Source of the DNA: Bacillus sp. FJAT-42315
GTDB taxonomy: Bacteria > Bacillota > Bacilli > Bacillales > Domibacillaceae
DNA: 64,000 nt
Direction: 5' to 3'
Assembly (NCBI RefSeq): GCF_002797375.1
Contig: NZ_KZ454941.1
Span: forward strand, 1,915,291 to 1,979,290
Below are positions 44,828 through 54,797 of this stretch, one piece after another. The position numbers were made by a program, and so were the translations under genes. Under the pieces are notes generated by a model. It did not search any database and was not told the origin of the DNA. It saw only the letters and a program-made list of their open reading frames with translations. Each line of letters begins with the position of its first letter. Position 1 is the first letter of the stretch.

Positions 44828-45052
44828 TTAAGATTTTGATTTTGACTGAGTTAGCATGGCACTTTGCACTTGGCTGACGGCCGTTTGAGCTTGAGCAATT
44901 TCAGTAGCGGCTTGTTTTAGCGCTTCTTGAGCTAATATTTCGTCAGAGGAGGATTTTTCAATTGCTTGTGTCAGTAATTCTTGTGTTAGTGTGACATTCG
45001 CTTTCGCTTGCTTCAGTTGATTAATATCGATTTGTGCTTGCTGTTGTGGCAT
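44828..45052 (-). CDS. Small Gln/Ala-rich hypothetical protein
   Basis: A 74-residue protein rich in Gln, Ala and Ser, with heptad-like spacing (ELLTQAIEKSSSDEILAQEA, then ATEIAQAQTAVSQVQSA), so it is probably an amphipathic helix or coiled coil. No signal peptide or Cys. AAGGGG precedes ATG 45052 and a strong terminator follows the stop, which supports a real gene. The composition recalls small spore or coat-associated proteins, but no family is recognised. Confidence 0.6.
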   Translation of the reverse strand: MPQQQAQIDINQLKQAKANVTLTQELLTQAIEKSSSDEILAQEALKQAATEIAQAQTAVSQVQSAMLTQSKSKS

Positions 45053-45262
45053 TTGTCATTTCCCCTTTGTGAAAGTAGTCGTCGTACGCTTTTATATTGT
45101 CCGTGCGCCTCTATTTTATTAAATCCATTTTGAGGAAATAAGAGAATCATCAATATCATGTGAAAAACGTGATAGAACTAGCTAGAAATAACTTGAATCT
45201 CCAATGTTCTTTCTATAAAATTTAGAAAAAAGCAAAATATTATATTTTACTGAAATAATAGG

Positions 45263-45291
45263 TTGTCAAAGGTAGGTAATCCATATATAAT
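45263..45291 (+). promoter_or_regulatory. Sigma-A promoter of the hom-thrC-thrB operon
   Basis: TTGTCA, a 17-nt spacer and TATAAT, 55 nt before the hom start. The leader has no visible riboswitch or T-box. Confidence 0.78.
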
Positions 45292-45345
45292 GTCTACTAT
45301 ACAAAAACAAATGTACACTTTAAAAATACACAGAGGTGAGGAATA

Positions 45346-46647
45346 GTGAAAGACAACGTAAAGGTAGGCTTATTAGGATTAGGTACAGTTGGAACAGGGG
45401 TAGTGAAGATGATTCAACATCATCAAGAGCAACTTGTTCACCAAGTAGGATGCCCTGTATCCATTAAAAAAGTATTAGTCAAAAACATCGAGAAATCTCG
45501 TGATGTAGAATTAGATCGAACTCTCCTCACAACTGATCCATATGAAGTAATCAATGATTCAGACATCGATGTGATCGTAGAAGTAATGGGTGGAGTGGAA
45601 GAAACTCGCCAATATATCATTGATGCGTTAAATGCGAAGAAGCAAGTTGTAACGGCAAACAAAGATTTAATTGCTCTTTACGGTTCTGAATTGCAAAAAG
45701 TAGCTGCTGAAAATGGTTGCGACTTATTTTATGAAGCGAGTGTTGCTGGTGGCGTTCCGATTATTAAAGGGTTAGCTGATGGTTTGGCATCAGATAAGAT
45801 CCAAAAAATTATGGGAATCGTCAACGGGACGACAAACTATATTTTAACGAAAATGACGAAAGATGGGTTAGCGTACGAGACAGCGTTAAAAGATGCTCAA
45901 GATTTAGGGTTTGCCGAAGCGGATCCGACATCTGATGTGGAAGGGCTAGATGCTGCACGTAAAATGGCGATTTTAGCTCGCTTAGCTTTCTCGATGAATA
46001 TTGAGCTTGATGATGTATCAGTGAGCGGTATTTCTAGTGTGTCCAAGGAAGATTTAAAATATGGAAACACACTTGGTTATACAATGAAGCTAATTGGTTA
46101 CGCTGATCAAGACCAATCTCGCGCAGAAGTTAGTGTACAGCCAACATTTTTATCAAATGATCACCCGCTTGCTTCCGTTAATGATGAGTATAATGCGGTG
46201 TATGTATATGGAGAAGCTGTTGGTGAAACGATGTTTTACGGACCGGGTGCCGGAAGCCTTCCGACAGCGACTTCTATTGTAAGTGACGTTGTGGCTGTTG
46301 TGAAAAACATGCGTCTTGGTGTGAATGGACATAGTGCGTTGGCACCACAATTTGAAAAACAACTGAAAACATCGAATGAACGCTTTGCCAAGTATTTCAT
46401 TCGTTTACATGTACGCGATGAAGTCGGTGCTTTTTCAGAATTAACGAAGCTATTCTCTTCTAACTCCATCAGTTTTGAGAAAATTCTTCAATTACCGCTT
46501 GAGGAAGAAGGTTTGGCAGAAATTGTGATTGTTACACACAAAGCTTCTATGGAAAACTATCAAAATGTATTAGAGCAAATGAATGATTTAGGTGTAGTAC
46601 AATCACTTGAGAGCTTTTACAGAGTCGAAGGGAACGGTGCAAAATGA
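45346..46647 (+). CDS. hom: Homoserine dehydrogenase
   Basis: A 433-residue enzyme: NAD(P) site [14 protein letters not shown] (residues 7-20), [24 protein letters not shown] near 141, and the conserved [12 protein letters not shown] near 164; residues about 355-425 form an ACT domain. It reduces aspartate semialdehyde to homoserine. The ACT domain suggests feedback by threonine. The start is GTG 45346 behind GAGGTGAGG. It overlaps thrC by 4 nt. Confidence 0.96.
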   Translation: MKDNVKVGLLGLGTVGTGVVKMIQHHQEQLVHQVGCPVSIKKVLVKNIEKSRDVELDRTLLTTDPYEVINDSDIDVIVEVMGGVEETRQYIIDALNAKKQVVTANKDLIALYGSELQKVAAENGCDLFYEASVAGGVPIIKGLADGLASDKIQKIMGIVNGTTNYILTKMTKDGLAYETALKDAQDLGFAEADPTSDVEGLDAARKMAILARLAFSMNIELDDVSVSGISSVSKEDLKYGNTLGYTMKLIGYADQDQSRAEVSVQPTFLSNDHPLASVNDEYNAVYVYGEAVGETMFYGPGAGSLPTATSIVSDVVAVVKNMRLGVNGHSALAPQFEKQLKTSNERFAKYFIRLHVRDEVGAFSELTKLFSSNSISFEKILQLPLEEEGLAEIVIVTHKASMENYQNVLEQMNDLGVVQSLESFYRVEGNGAK

Positions 46648-47705
46648 TGTGGGAAGGCTTAATTAAAAAATATAAAGAATTTTTACCTGTAACAGAAAAC
46701 ACACCAGCGTTATCTTTAATGGAAGGAAATACACCATTAATTCCGCTAGTGAATATTTCAAAAAAATTAGATGTCAACATTTATGTGAAAACAGAAGGTA
46801 CGAATCCAACAGGATCTTTTAAAGACCGCGGGATGGTCATGGCAGTTGCGAAAGCGAAAGAAGAAGGTAGCAATACAGTCATTTGTGCCTCAACAGGAAA
46901 TACATCGGCTGCGGCAGCCGCTTATGCGGCTCGTGCTGGTATGCGTGCGATCATCGTCATTCCTGAAGGGAAAATTGCGATGGGTAAACTCGCTCAAGCG
47001 ATGATGTATGGAGCGGAGATTGTTTCAATTGAAGGCAACTTTGATGAAGCATTAAAAATGGTGCGTCAAATTAGCGAAAACTCGCCGATTACACTAGTAA
47101 ACTCTGTGAATCCTTATCGTATTGAAGGACAAAAAACAGCGGCGTTTGAAATTTGCGACCAATTAGGAAAAGCACCTGATATTTTAGCGATCCCAGTTGG
47201 AAATGCAGGAAACATTACGGCTTACTGGAAAGGTTTTAAAGAATATCACGAAAAATTTGGCACAGGTCTTCCGAAAATGCACGGGTTTGAAGCAGAAGGA
47301 GCAGCGGCGATCGTGAAAGACATGGTCATCGAGCAACCAGAAACAATTGCAACAGCGATTCGTATCGGAAATCCTGCAAGCTGGGATAAAGCGGTGGCAG
47401 CGCGCGATGAATCTGGCGGAAAAATCGATTTAGTGACGGATGCGGAAATTTTAGAAGCATTTGAAATGATCACAAAAGAAGAAGGAATCTTCGCAGAGCC
47501 TGCTTCTTGTGCATCGATTGCAGGCATCATTAAGCATCGTAAATCTGGTGAAATACCAGCTGGTGCAACAATTGCGGCAGTGTTGACTGGAAACGGCTTA
47601 AAGGACCCACAAACAGCGATTGAGCGCATTACGAAAAAACCAGTTGTCCTTCCAAACGATGAAAAAGCTGTGTTTGATTATATTGAAGGAGTGGTTCGTG
47701 CATGA
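46644..47705 (+). CDS. thrC: Threonine synthase
   Basis: A 353-residue PLP enzyme with the PLP lysine in [11 protein letters not shown] (residues about 53-63), [17 protein letters not shown], and the phosphate loop [14 protein letters not shown]. It turns O-phosphohomoserine into threonine. Two ATGs at 46644 and 46647 are both possible; the first overlaps the hom stop. It overlaps thrB by 4 nt. Confidence 0.96.
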   Translation: MMWEGLIKKYKEFLPVTENTPALSLMEGNTPLIPLVNISKKLDVNIYVKTEGTNPTGSFKDRGMVMAVAKAKEEGSNTVICASTGNTSAAAAAYAARAGMRAIIVIPEGKIAMGKLAQAMMYGAEIVSIEGNFDEALKMVRQISENSPITLVNSVNPYRIEGQKTAAFEICDQLGKAPDILAIPVGNAGNITAYWKGFKEYHEKFGTGLPKMHGFEAEGAAAIVKDMVIEQPETIATAIRIGNPASWDKAVAARDESGGKIDLVTDAEILEAFEMITKEEGIFAEPASCASIAGIIKHRKSGEIPAGATIAAVLTGNGLKDPQTAIERITKKPVVLPNDEKAVFDYIEGVVRA

Positions 47706-48595
47706 GTGTAGCACCTGTAACGATGAAGGTGCCGGCTAGCACGGCTAACTTAGGGCCGGGGTTTGATTCCCTCGGCCTTGCTTTCAATCTTTATTTAACC
47801 CTTCATATCACCCCATCAGAGACATGGTCGTTTGAACATCGCTCCGACATATTAGCGGGCCTTCCAAACGACGAAAGCCATTTAGTGTATCAAGTGGCAA
47901 AACAAACGGCTGATACATATGGAGCTACTTTACCGCCGCTACATATTGTAATGGAAAGTGAAATCCCGCTCGCTCGCGGGTTAGGAAGTAGTGCCGCAGC
48001 GATCGCAGCTGGGATTGAAATTGCTGATCGTTACGCGAACTTGCAGCTATCAAAAGAAGAGAAATTAAAAATCGGCAATCGATTTGAAGGGCATCCAGAT
48101 AATATCGGTGCCTCTATATTTGGTGGCATGGTGGCAGGTGTATCTTTTAACGAGGAAGCAGAGATCGTTCATCTTCCTGCACCAGAAATGGATCTTGTCG
48201 TGATTATCCCTCCGTATGAATTAAAAACAGAGGATGCTCGTCGTGTGCTTCCAGATTCCTTTACAAGAACGCAAGCTGTGGAGGCAAGTGCAGTCGCTAA
48301 TGTATTGCTGGCGGCCTTATTCGTTAAAAACTACCCATTAGCTGGTCAGATGATGGAAAAAGATCTTTTTCACGAGCCTTATCGGACAGTCCTCATTAAA
48401 GAGTTTCCAGATGCTAGAAAATTAGCGGGAGAGGCTGGGGCTTATGCTACGGTGATTAGTGGAGCAGGCCCGACGATTTTAACTTTTGCGCCAGTCGGCA
48501 AAGGGGAACAGATCGCTGGCATCTTCGGTCAAGCGTTTCAACATTGCGATATTCAACAATTACAAATCGAAAAGCATGGCGTTCAATACGTGTAA
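47702..48595 (+). CDS. thrB: Homoserine kinase
   Basis: A 297-residue GHMP kinase: [19 protein letters not shown] at the N-terminus and the ATP motif [17 protein letters not shown] (residues about 88-104); GAGPTILTF near the C-terminus. It phosphorylates homoserine for ThrC. It completes hom-thrC-thrB, the usual Bacillus order, and a terminator follows directly. Confidence 0.96.
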   Translation: MSVAPVTMKVPASTANLGPGFDSLGLAFNLYLTLHITPSETWSFEHRSDILAGLPNDESHLVYQVAKQTADTYGATLPPLHIVMESEIPLARGLGSSAAAIAAGIEIADRYANLQLSKEEKLKIGNRFEGHPDNIGASIFGGMVAGVSFNEEAEIVHLPAPEMDLVVIIPPYELKTEDARRVLPDSFTRTQAVEASAVANVLLAALFVKNYPLAGQMMEKDLFHEPYRTVLIKEFPDARKLAGEAGAYATVISGAGPTILTFAPVGKGEQIAGIFGQAFQHCDIQQLQIEKHGVQYV

Positions 48596-48596
48596 A

Positions 48597-48627
48597 AAGG
48601 AAAAGTCCACAGGGCTTTTCCTTTTTT
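48597..48627 (+). terminator. Terminator of the threonine operon
   Basis: AAGGAAAAGTCC and GGGCTTTTCCTT pair with one G-T pair around ACA and run into Ts. Confidence 0.88.
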
Positions 48628-48682
48628 GCATAGTCTAGCAAGCAACGTTCATACTAAGGGAAAAGGAAAGGGTGTGTGTTGT

Positions 48683-49441
48683 GTGCCTTATGCTGAAAGC
48701 GAAAGCCGCCGAATTTACTATGAGACAGCAGGAGAGGGACCTGCTGTTCTTTTCGTTCACCCACCAGGTATGAGTCAGTTTGTTTTTTGTAAACAGTATC
48801 CTTTAAAGAGGCAAATGAAGCTCATTTTGATCGATTTAAATGGGCACGGCAATAGTGAATCCTCTTTATTAGGCGATATGAATAGCTTTTTAGAAGATAT
48901 TTCAGCCGTTCAATCTGCGGTGAAAGAAAAGAAAATCTTTTTGTTTGGTTATTCAGCAGGAGGCACGATCGTTCAACAGTATGCCCTTGCTTATCCGGAT
49001 AAATTGAAGGGAGTGATCCTTGCTAGTAGTTACCCAAAAGTGGATGCTCTTTTATTTAAAGTTCAACATCAAACAGGTATTCAGTTGACGGAAAAGGCTC
49101 CTTCAGTACTCGCAAAAATGATTTCAAGTAGCCATTTTGAGAGGCAAGAAGAGAAGAAGATAATGTATCAATCGATGATGAAAGCGGATCGCCATATATG
49201 GAAACGATTTTATCAATTGTCTTTACATAGTGACTTTACGGGTCAATTGTCCTCTTGGCAGTTGCCTGTATTATCGCTATATGGAGGAAAATCACCGGTC
49301 GTCAATAAGTACAGTCACTATTACCGAACGATGCCAAACAGCCGGGTCGTATTAATTAAACAAGCCACTCACCAGCTACCATCGAAATTTTCGACGGAAT
49401 TAAATCCATTACTTACAGAATTTGTCGAGCGATGGAGATGA
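48683..49441 (+). CDS. Alpha/beta hydrolase
   Basis: About 252 residues with an alpha/beta-hydrolase fold: oxyanion region VLFVHPPGMSQ, nucleophile elbow LFGYSAGGTIVQQ with the Ser in G-x-S-x-G, a late Asp/Glu near LSLYGGKSPVVNK, and a catalytic His in KQATHQLPSKF. The substrate is unknown. The start is uncertain: GTG 48683 follows GGAAAGGG at a fair distance, while an in-frame GTG at 48674 and an ATG at 48626 are weaker choices. Single gene. Confidence 0.82.
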   Translation: MPYAESESRRIYYETAGEGPAVLFVHPPGMSQFVFCKQYPLKRQMKLILIDLNGHGNSESSLLGDMNSFLEDISAVQSAVKEKKIFLFGYSAGGTIVQQYALAYPDKLKGVILASSYPKVDALLFKVQHQTGIQLTEKAPSVLAKMISSSHFERQEEKKIMYQSMMKADRHIWKRFYQLSLHSDFTGQLSSWQLPVLSLYGGKSPVVNKYSHYYRTMPNSRVVLIKQATHQLPSKFSTELNPLLTEFVERWR

Positions 49442-49550
49442 ATTTTTTTCCGTTTTAAAAAAACTGTATTGCATCCTACAAATCCTTATCGTAAGGTAAA
49501 CAAAGGGTTGTCATCCATACTGTTTTAGAGAGAAAAAGGGGGAAAACGGA

Positions 49551-49823
49551 TTGAAGAATAGACAAGATCCACGTTTTGTGATCGCTAAAAAAGAGGCTTG
49601 GATTGGTATTATTTTAGTGGTCATTAACTTCATTTGGTGGTATGGCTTTGCGTTCGGGCTTGGGGCAGCACCAGTTGAGGAGTATACATATGTATTAGGA
49701 TTACCAGCTTGGTTTTTTTATAGCTGTGTCGTCGGACTTGTGCTAATGGTGGTGCTTGTCACAATTGTTGTAAAGGTATTCTTTAAAGAAGTACCTTTCG
49801 ATGAGGATGGTGATCGACTGTGA
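49551..49823 (+). CDS. yhdT: YhdT-family small membrane protein
   Basis: A 90-residue protein with two transmembrane helices (residues about 15-36 and 53-76) and the DUF997/YhdT motif AWIGIILVVINFIWWYGFAFG (core NFIWWYGFAFGLG). It is encoded directly before panF, with a 4-nt overlap, as in other bacteria where yhdT and panF sit together. It may be an accessory subunit; its role is unknown. The start is TTG 49551. Confidence 0.87.
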   Translation: MKNRQDPRFVIAKKEAWIGIILVVINFIWWYGFAFGLGAAPVEEYTYVLGLPAWFFYSCVVGLVLMVVLVTIVVKVFFKEVPFDEDGDRL

Positions 49824-51259
49824 ACATGGCGGTCATTTTACCTTTATTACTATTTTTAATTATTATTTTCTTCATCGGTGTTTATGCATCTAAATATGTA
49901 CAAAGCTCATCTTCGTTTGTTCAGGAATATTTTCTAGGAAGCAGAGAGCTTGGTGGGTTTATTTTGGCAATGACGATGGCGGCGACGTATGGAAGTGCCT
50001 CCAGTTTTTTAAGCGGTCCAGGAGCGGCTTATAACTACGGGTTAGCTTGGGTGCTTCTTGCGATGAGTCAAGTAGCTACTGGTTATTTTGTGCTGATGAT
50101 TTTAGGGAAGAAGTTTGCGATTATGGCCCGACAATATCAGGCAGTTACACTGGTCGATTTTCTCTATGCTCGCTATAAAAGCCAACTCGTCGTTGTATTA
50201 GCGGCTGTTAGTATTATTGTCTTTTTATTTTCGGCGATGGCGGCTCAGTGGATTGGTGGTGCTAGGTTAGTTGAATCGATTACGGGCCTTTCGTATACGA
50301 CCGCGTTAATCATTTTTGGGGTTTCCGTATTAATTTATGTCATTATCGGTGGCTTTCGCGCGGTAGCGATTACAGATATGGTTCAAGGAGTGATCATGGT
50401 TGTAGGAACGCTCATTTTATTCATTGCGGCTTTAAAAGCAGGTGGTGGCATGGAGAATATTATGGGGACGCTTCGAGCGGAGAATCCGAATCTATTAACT
50501 CCTTATGGGCATGATCAAAGTTTAACGCCGCTGTTTATCTCTTCATTTTGGATTTTAGTCGGCGTTGGGGTTGTCGGTCTCCCACAAGTGGCGGTTCGAG
50601 CGATGAGTTATAAAAATGCCAAGGCGATGCATCGAGCAGTGATCATCGGAACGATTGTCGTTGGTGTCATTATGTTAGGGATGCATTTAATCGGAGTGAT
50701 GGCTCGGGCGATCGTTCCAGGAATTACAGTCGGTGATAAAGTCATGCCGGAGTTGGCGATGACCATTATGCCGGATTGGCTAGCAGGAATTGTACTTGCC
50801 GCTCCGATGGCTGCGATTATGTCAACCGTTGATTCTTTGCTGTTGCTCGTTTCTTCAGCGATTATTAAAGATTTATACTTGCATTTCATCAATAAAAATG
50901 CAGAAGAAAAGAAGATCAAAACGCTTAGTTTGTGGGTAACAGCGATCATCGGTATCATCATATTCTTTGTTGCCTTGAATCCACCTAATCTAATCATTTG
51001 GTTAAATTTATTTTCATTTGGTGGATTAGAAGCGGTCTTTATTTGGCCGGTCATTTTTGCGTTGTATTGGAAGAGAGCTAACGGAGCAGGAGCGGTCGCT
51101 TCGATGATTTCAGGGATGCTCTCTTACATTTTGTTTCACTCCTTTTATCCCAATGCATTAGGGATGCATACTGTTGTTTTACCTATTCTTATTTCATTCA
51201 TTGTCTTTATTGCGGTGACGTTTTTTACTACAATGAAGCAGGAAAAACACCGAGCTTAA
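49820..51259 (+). CDS. panF: Sodium/pantothenate symporter PanF
   Basis: A 479-residue sodium:solute symporter with about 13 helices and typical motifs (EYFLGSRELGGFILAMTMAATYGSASSF core YFLGSRELGG; TDMVQGVIMVVG near residue 195). Pairing with yhdT supports the pantothenate assignment. It imports pantothenate with sodium for coenzyme A synthesis. The start is GTG 49820. It shares a bidirectional terminator with the convergent yuxH-like gene. Confidence 0.92.
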   Translation: MNMAVILPLLLFLIIIFFIGVYASKYVQSSSSFVQEYFLGSRELGGFILAMTMAATYGSASSFLSGPGAAYNYGLAWVLLAMSQVATGYFVLMILGKKFAIMARQYQAVTLVDFLYARYKSQLVVVLAAVSIIVFLFSAMAAQWIGGARLVESITGLSYTTALIIFGVSVLIYVIIGGFRAVAITDMVQGVIMVVGTLILFIAALKAGGGMENIMGTLRAENPNLLTPYGHDQSLTPLFISSFWILVGVGVVGLPQVAVRAMSYKNAKAMHRAVIIGTIVVGVIMLGMHLIGVMARAIVPGITVGDKVMPELAMTIMPDWLAGIVLAAPMAAIMSTVDSLLLLVSSAIIKDLYLHFINKNAEEKKIKTLSLWVTAIIGIIIFFVALNPPNLIIWLNLFSFGGLEAVFIWPVIFALYWKRANGAGAVASMISGMLSYILFHSFYPNALGMHTVVLPILISFIVFIAVTFFTTMKQEKHRA

Positions 51260-51280
51260 TTTGAGCTTGGTGTTTTTTCT
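51246..51280. terminator. Bidirectional terminator
   Basis: AACACC and AGCT pair with AGCT and GGTGTT (one bulge), followed by six Ts; it overlaps the panF stop. Confidence 0.75.
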
Positions 51281-52485
51281 AATAATTGATCACTCCATCG
51301 GATCGCTTTATTGTAACAGTTGAACAGTACGTCTTCCTCCCATTGTAGCTGTGAGCAAAAGTCACTCGCTAATAACCAATTGGCGGTTTCTATCGACTTA
51401 ATTAATAGTAGCGCACTAGAGAAAGGGTTTTCTTTTAACAATAAAGCTTCTTTTATCTCGAGGTCGATCGGCAATTCTGCTAAAATACTTTCCATCGGTT
51501 TCTCTAAAAGAGCGTCGATCATGGAGAACATACCGAGCAGGAAAAATTGTGAAGCTAGCTGATCCGGAAAATAGTGCCTAGCTAATTGGTCGAGTGTTTT
51601 GGCTCGAACGAGAGAGGTTCGCATCACCTCTTCTGAACATGTTCGTTTATTTGTATTCATCATGATAAAAGTAATCCATTTTTTTAATTCGTCTAACCCA
51701 ATGAGCATAATCGCTTGATGAATCGTTTTAACTTTTTCCCTTTGAATGAAAGCTGTTTTATTTAATAGTTTAAGAAGCTGATAAGATAGCGATAAATTTC
51801 CTTCAATGAGCCGAGCAACTTTCAGGATATTAGGTGAAGGAGCAGTCATTTCATTCAAAATCACCGCGTAATTATTATAAAATTCTGGTATCGAATCTCC
51901 ACTAAGTAAGGCAGGTTTGGAAAAGAAAAAGCCTTGAAACAAAGAGAAGCCTTCTTCTATTGCTTGTTGGAATTGCTCTCTCGTCTCCACTTTTTCAGCA
52001 AGCCACCGAATATTATATGTTTGTAGTTCTCTCATCATTCGTTGACGTTCATGTTTTGGTGTTTGCAAAAAATCGACTTTGATAATATTAGCTAGTGGAA
52101 CTAATTGTTTGTTTTTTTTATGTAATACATAATCATCAAGAGCAAGCGTATAGCCTTTTTTTCTTAGTTTTTGGCAAGATTGAATGAGTTTTTCGGAAGA
52201 TTCAATATCTTCTAAAATCTCGATGACAATCTTATGCTTTTCTAAAAATGCAGGCGGGTCAATCAACAATAAATTTTCAGTGAAGTTAATAAACAGCATC
52301 TTGCCTTCAGATAATCGATCGATTCCAATGTTGAGTAAGCTGTTTTTTAATAGTTCTAAGGTGGCTTGATCACCGTTTGTGATGTCTGCAAATGTTTGTC
52401 CTTTTTGATTACGGTAAAGTAATTCATAGGCAACAGTTTCTTCTTCGGTGTTAAATATTGGTTGCCTAGCGACATAAACTGTCAT
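51256..52485 (-). CDS. EAL/HDOD-domain signalling protein (YuxH type)
   Basis: A 409-residue protein with the YuxH-type opening VYVARQPIFNTEEETVAYELLYR, a degenerate EAL domain (residues about 1-195; IVIEILEDIE, LALDDYVLH) and a C-terminal HDOD domain (from about 205; MLIGLDELKKWITFIMM core IGLDELKKW). The EAL part lacks a clear E-A-L motif, so cyclic-di-GMP hydrolysis is doubtful. The length equals B. subtilis YuxH. I start it at ATG 52485; a longer in-frame start at 52506 lacks a good site. Confidence 0.85.
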   Translation of the reverse strand: MTVYVARQPIFNTEEETVAYELLYRNQKGQTFADITNGDQATLELLKNSLLNIGIDRLSEGKMLFINFTENLLLIDPPAFLEKHKIVIEILEDIESSEKLIQSCQKLRKKGYTLALDDYVLHKKNKQLVPLANIIKVDFLQTPKHERQRMMRELQTYNIRWLAEKVETREQFQQAIEEGFSLFQGFFFSKPALLSGDSIPEFYNNYAVILNEMTAPSPNILKVARLIEGNLSLSYQLLKLLNKTAFIQREKVKTIHQAIMLIGLDELKKWITFIMMNTNKRTCSEEVMRTSLVRAKTLDQLARHYFPDQLASQFFLLGMFSMIDALLEKPMESILAELPIDLEIKEALLLKENPFSSALLLIKSIETANWLLASDFCSQLQWEEDVLFNCYNKAIRWSDQLLEKTPSSN

Positions 52486-52747
52486 ATAAATACCCCACTT
52501 ATACAAGAGTTATTTTACTATCAAGGTTCAATGGTGTTGTATAAAAACGTCTGAAACTTTCCTGCTTTCATCTCACCTGATATCATACCTAACTTTAATT
52601 ATTTTCTAGTTATAAGAGAATAGTCGGGATGGTTACCTTATACCTCCTTTTCTTCATTAGGACAAAAGTATCTGGCTTTTCCATTATAAAGGATTTTTTG
52701 GGTTGGAAAAAGATCCAATTATTAAATTTTTAATGAGTGCAAATTTA

Positions 52748-52788
52748 TTGGTCTATCATATAAAATATCTATATTTTTGGTCTATCAT
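52748..52788 (+). repeat. 12-bp direct repeat just upstream of the trp promoter
   Basis: TTGGTCTATCAT occurs at 52748-52759 and again at 52777-52788, 29 bp start to start, about three helical turns. It ends 23 bp before the -35 box of the trp operon. Confidence 0.75.
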
Positions 52789-52811
52789 TCTGAAAAAAAT
52801 TAAAAAAACAG

Positions 52812-52841
52812 TTGACTTATTAAATGTGTATGTAATATGAT
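52812..52841 (+). promoter_or_regulatory. Probable trp operon promoter
   Basis: TTGACT, an 18-nt spacer and TATGAT, with the T-box leader starting about 20 nt later. An overlapping TAATAT gives a short spacer and is less likely. The gap from 52486 to here holds only the direct repeats and AT-rich sequence. Confidence 0.6.
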
Positions 52842-52864
52842 TATTTCAACAATTTGATCGTACA

Positions 52865-53127
52865 TGAAATGAGCGTTGACGAAGAAGAGTAGTTATCATG
52901 AATGCTTCAGAGAGCTGGTGGTTGGTGAGAACCAGTGCAGGAGTGATAGTGAATGGCCTTCCGAGCTTCTAGACCGAACCCTGATTGGCAGTAGGCTCTA
53001 GCGAATGTCTTATCGTTACAAAAGACATGCATTATAAGCGTTTTGCTTCGATGCAGATTGAGTGGATTGTGAAAACAATCAATAAAGGTGGCACCACGGC
53101 TCTCGTCCTTTGCGATGGGGGCTTTTT
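52865..53127 (+). promoter_or_regulatory. T-box riboswitch 1 (Trp specifier)
   Basis: A complete leader: stem I with AGAGAGCTGGTGG and GAGAACCAG, a specifier loop GAATGG with the codon TGG at 52954-52956, the T-box sequence AAAGGTGGCACCACG (53084-53098), and a terminator stem at 53099-53126 followed by Ts. Uncharged tRNA-Trp should allow read-through. Confidence 0.9.
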
Positions 53128-53148
53128 GTGTTTTTAAAAATAAATAAT

Positions 53149-53391
53149 GCTAAGTCGATGATCAAGAAGAGTAAGTTAGATAGATGCGTAACAGAGAGCC
53201 GGGGTAGGTGAGAGCCGGTACGCGAAAGCTGACTGAATGGACTTGTGAGTGGTAGAAGGAAATGACTACCCGGTTTCCACCGTTAACAGGAATGTAAAAG
53301 AGGGAGCAATATTGCTCCAATGTGAGGTGGCACCGCGGTATGATCGTCCTCCATAGTCATGAAAACTGCATGACTATGGAGGACTTTTTTA
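53149..53391 (+). promoter_or_regulatory. T-box riboswitch 2 (Trp specifier)
   Basis: A second complete leader directly behind the first: stem I with AGAGAGCCGG and GAGAGCCGG, specifier GAATGG with TGG at 53238-53240, T-box GAGGTGGCACCGCGG (53324-53338), and a 16-bp terminator stem (53346-53361 with 53369-53384) followed by six Ts. It ends 30 nt before trpE. Confidence 0.92.
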
Positions 53392-53420
53392 TTTTCAAAT
53401 ATTTAATGAGGTGAAAGACG

Positions 53421-54797
53421 ATGATGTATAAATTAAAAGAACTTGAAGGAGATATGCTGACTCCGATTATGCTCTATCATCAAATGAAAGGTGAGAAAAA
53501 GTTTTTACTAGAAAGCTCTTATAAGCATGAGCAAAGTGGGCGCTATTCTTTTTTAGGGATGAATCCAACGAAAGAATATCGAGCAACGGGGACAGCGATT
53601 GAGGTCATCGACCATCAAACAGAAATGATCGAACAATTCCAAGGGCATAGCTTGAAACAGCTAAAAGAGATGTTACAAGTGCAAAACGAAGCGCAGCCTT
53701 TTCCTTTTTTCGGCGGAGCAGTTGGTTATATCGGTTACGATGTCATGTTTCTCGATGAAGTGATCGGTGATGTGCTAACAGATGAGCTACAGATGCCAGA
53801 TGTTCATTTTATGTTTTATTCGACGTTTTTGGTATATGACCATCTATTGCAAAAAGTGACGATTGTCGCCGTTGATCTTTTTGGTGATCGTAGTGAAGCA
53901 GAGCTAGAAGAAGGCATCAACGAGTATGAACAAATGATTAGCGTACAGGCAAACCCTCCTTCGATAGAGGCGATCGGGTCGCTGCAGTTCCAAGGTAATT
54001 TGACGAAACAACAATTTAGCGAAATGGTGAATCAAGCGAAAGATCATATTATTCGCGGTGATATTTTTCAAGTGGTGTTATCACAAAGATTATCGTCTGA
54101 ATTTACTGGCAATCCTTTTTCTTTATATCGAAAGCTAAGAACGTCGAATCCTTCTCCTTATATGTTTTTCGTAGATTTTAAAGACTATACAGTGCTCGGC
54201 GCTTCTCCAGAAAGTTTAATTAGTGTGAGAGGTCAAAAGGTCGTCACAAATCCAATTGCCGGTACAAGACGAAGAGGAAAGAATGAGCAGGAGGATCGAT
54301 TGCTTGAAACCGAGCTTCTCAACGATGAAAAAGAAATAGCTGAACACCGTATGCTCGTAGATTTAAGTCGAAATGATCTCGGGAAAGTATGCGAAATTGG
54401 AAGCGTTCATTTAACTAAATATCAGAAGATTGAAAAATATAAACATGTGATGCATATCGTTTCAGAAGTCAGTGGCATGCTTCAAGCGGAGATTCACCCA
54501 GTAGAAGCATTATCCTCTTGTTTACCGGCTGGTACAGTTTCAGGGGCTCCGAAGATTCGCGCGATGCAAATCATTAATGAACTTGAAGGTGTGAAACGTG
54601 GATTATATGCCGGAGCGGTCGGTTATATTTCATCCAATGGCGATTTAGATTTCGCCCTTGCGATCCGAACAATGATTGTCAAAGAAAATAAAGCATATGT
54701 CCAAGCGGGCGCAGGGATTGTGTATGATTCTATCCCGGAAGCAGAATATGAAGAAACGATGCATAAAGCGAAAGCATTATTGGAGGTTAAATCATGA
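53421..54797 (+). CDS. trpE: Anthranilate synthase component I
   Basis: A 458-residue chorismate-using enzyme: [18 protein letters not shown] near the start, then the C-terminal chorismate domain with [44 protein letters not shown], and [15 protein letters not shown]. It turns chorismate into anthranilate using ammonia from TrpG. ATG 53421 follows GAGGTGAAAG. It overlaps the next gene by 4 nt. Confidence 0.96.
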   Translation: MMYKLKELEGDMLTPIMLYHQMKGEKKFLLESSYKHEQSGRYSFLGMNPTKEYRATGTAIEVIDHQTEMIEQFQGHSLKQLKEMLQVQNEAQPFPFFGGAVGYIGYDVMFLDEVIGDVLTDELQMPDVHFMFYSTFLVYDHLLQKVTIVAVDLFGDRSEAELEEGINEYEQMISVQANPPSIEAIGSLQFQGNLTKQQFSEMVNQAKDHIIRGDIFQVVLSQRLSSEFTGNPFSLYRKLRTSNPSPYMFFVDFKDYTVLGASPESLISVRGQKVVTNPIAGTRRRGKNEQEDRLLETELLNDEKEIAEHRMLVDLSRNDLGKVCEIGSVHLTKYQKIEKYKHVMHIVSEVSGMLQAEIHPVEALSSCLPAGTVSGAPKIRAMQIINELEGVKRGLYAGAVGYISSNGDLDFALAIRTMIVKENKAYVQAGAGIVYDSIPEAEYEETMHKAKALLEVKS

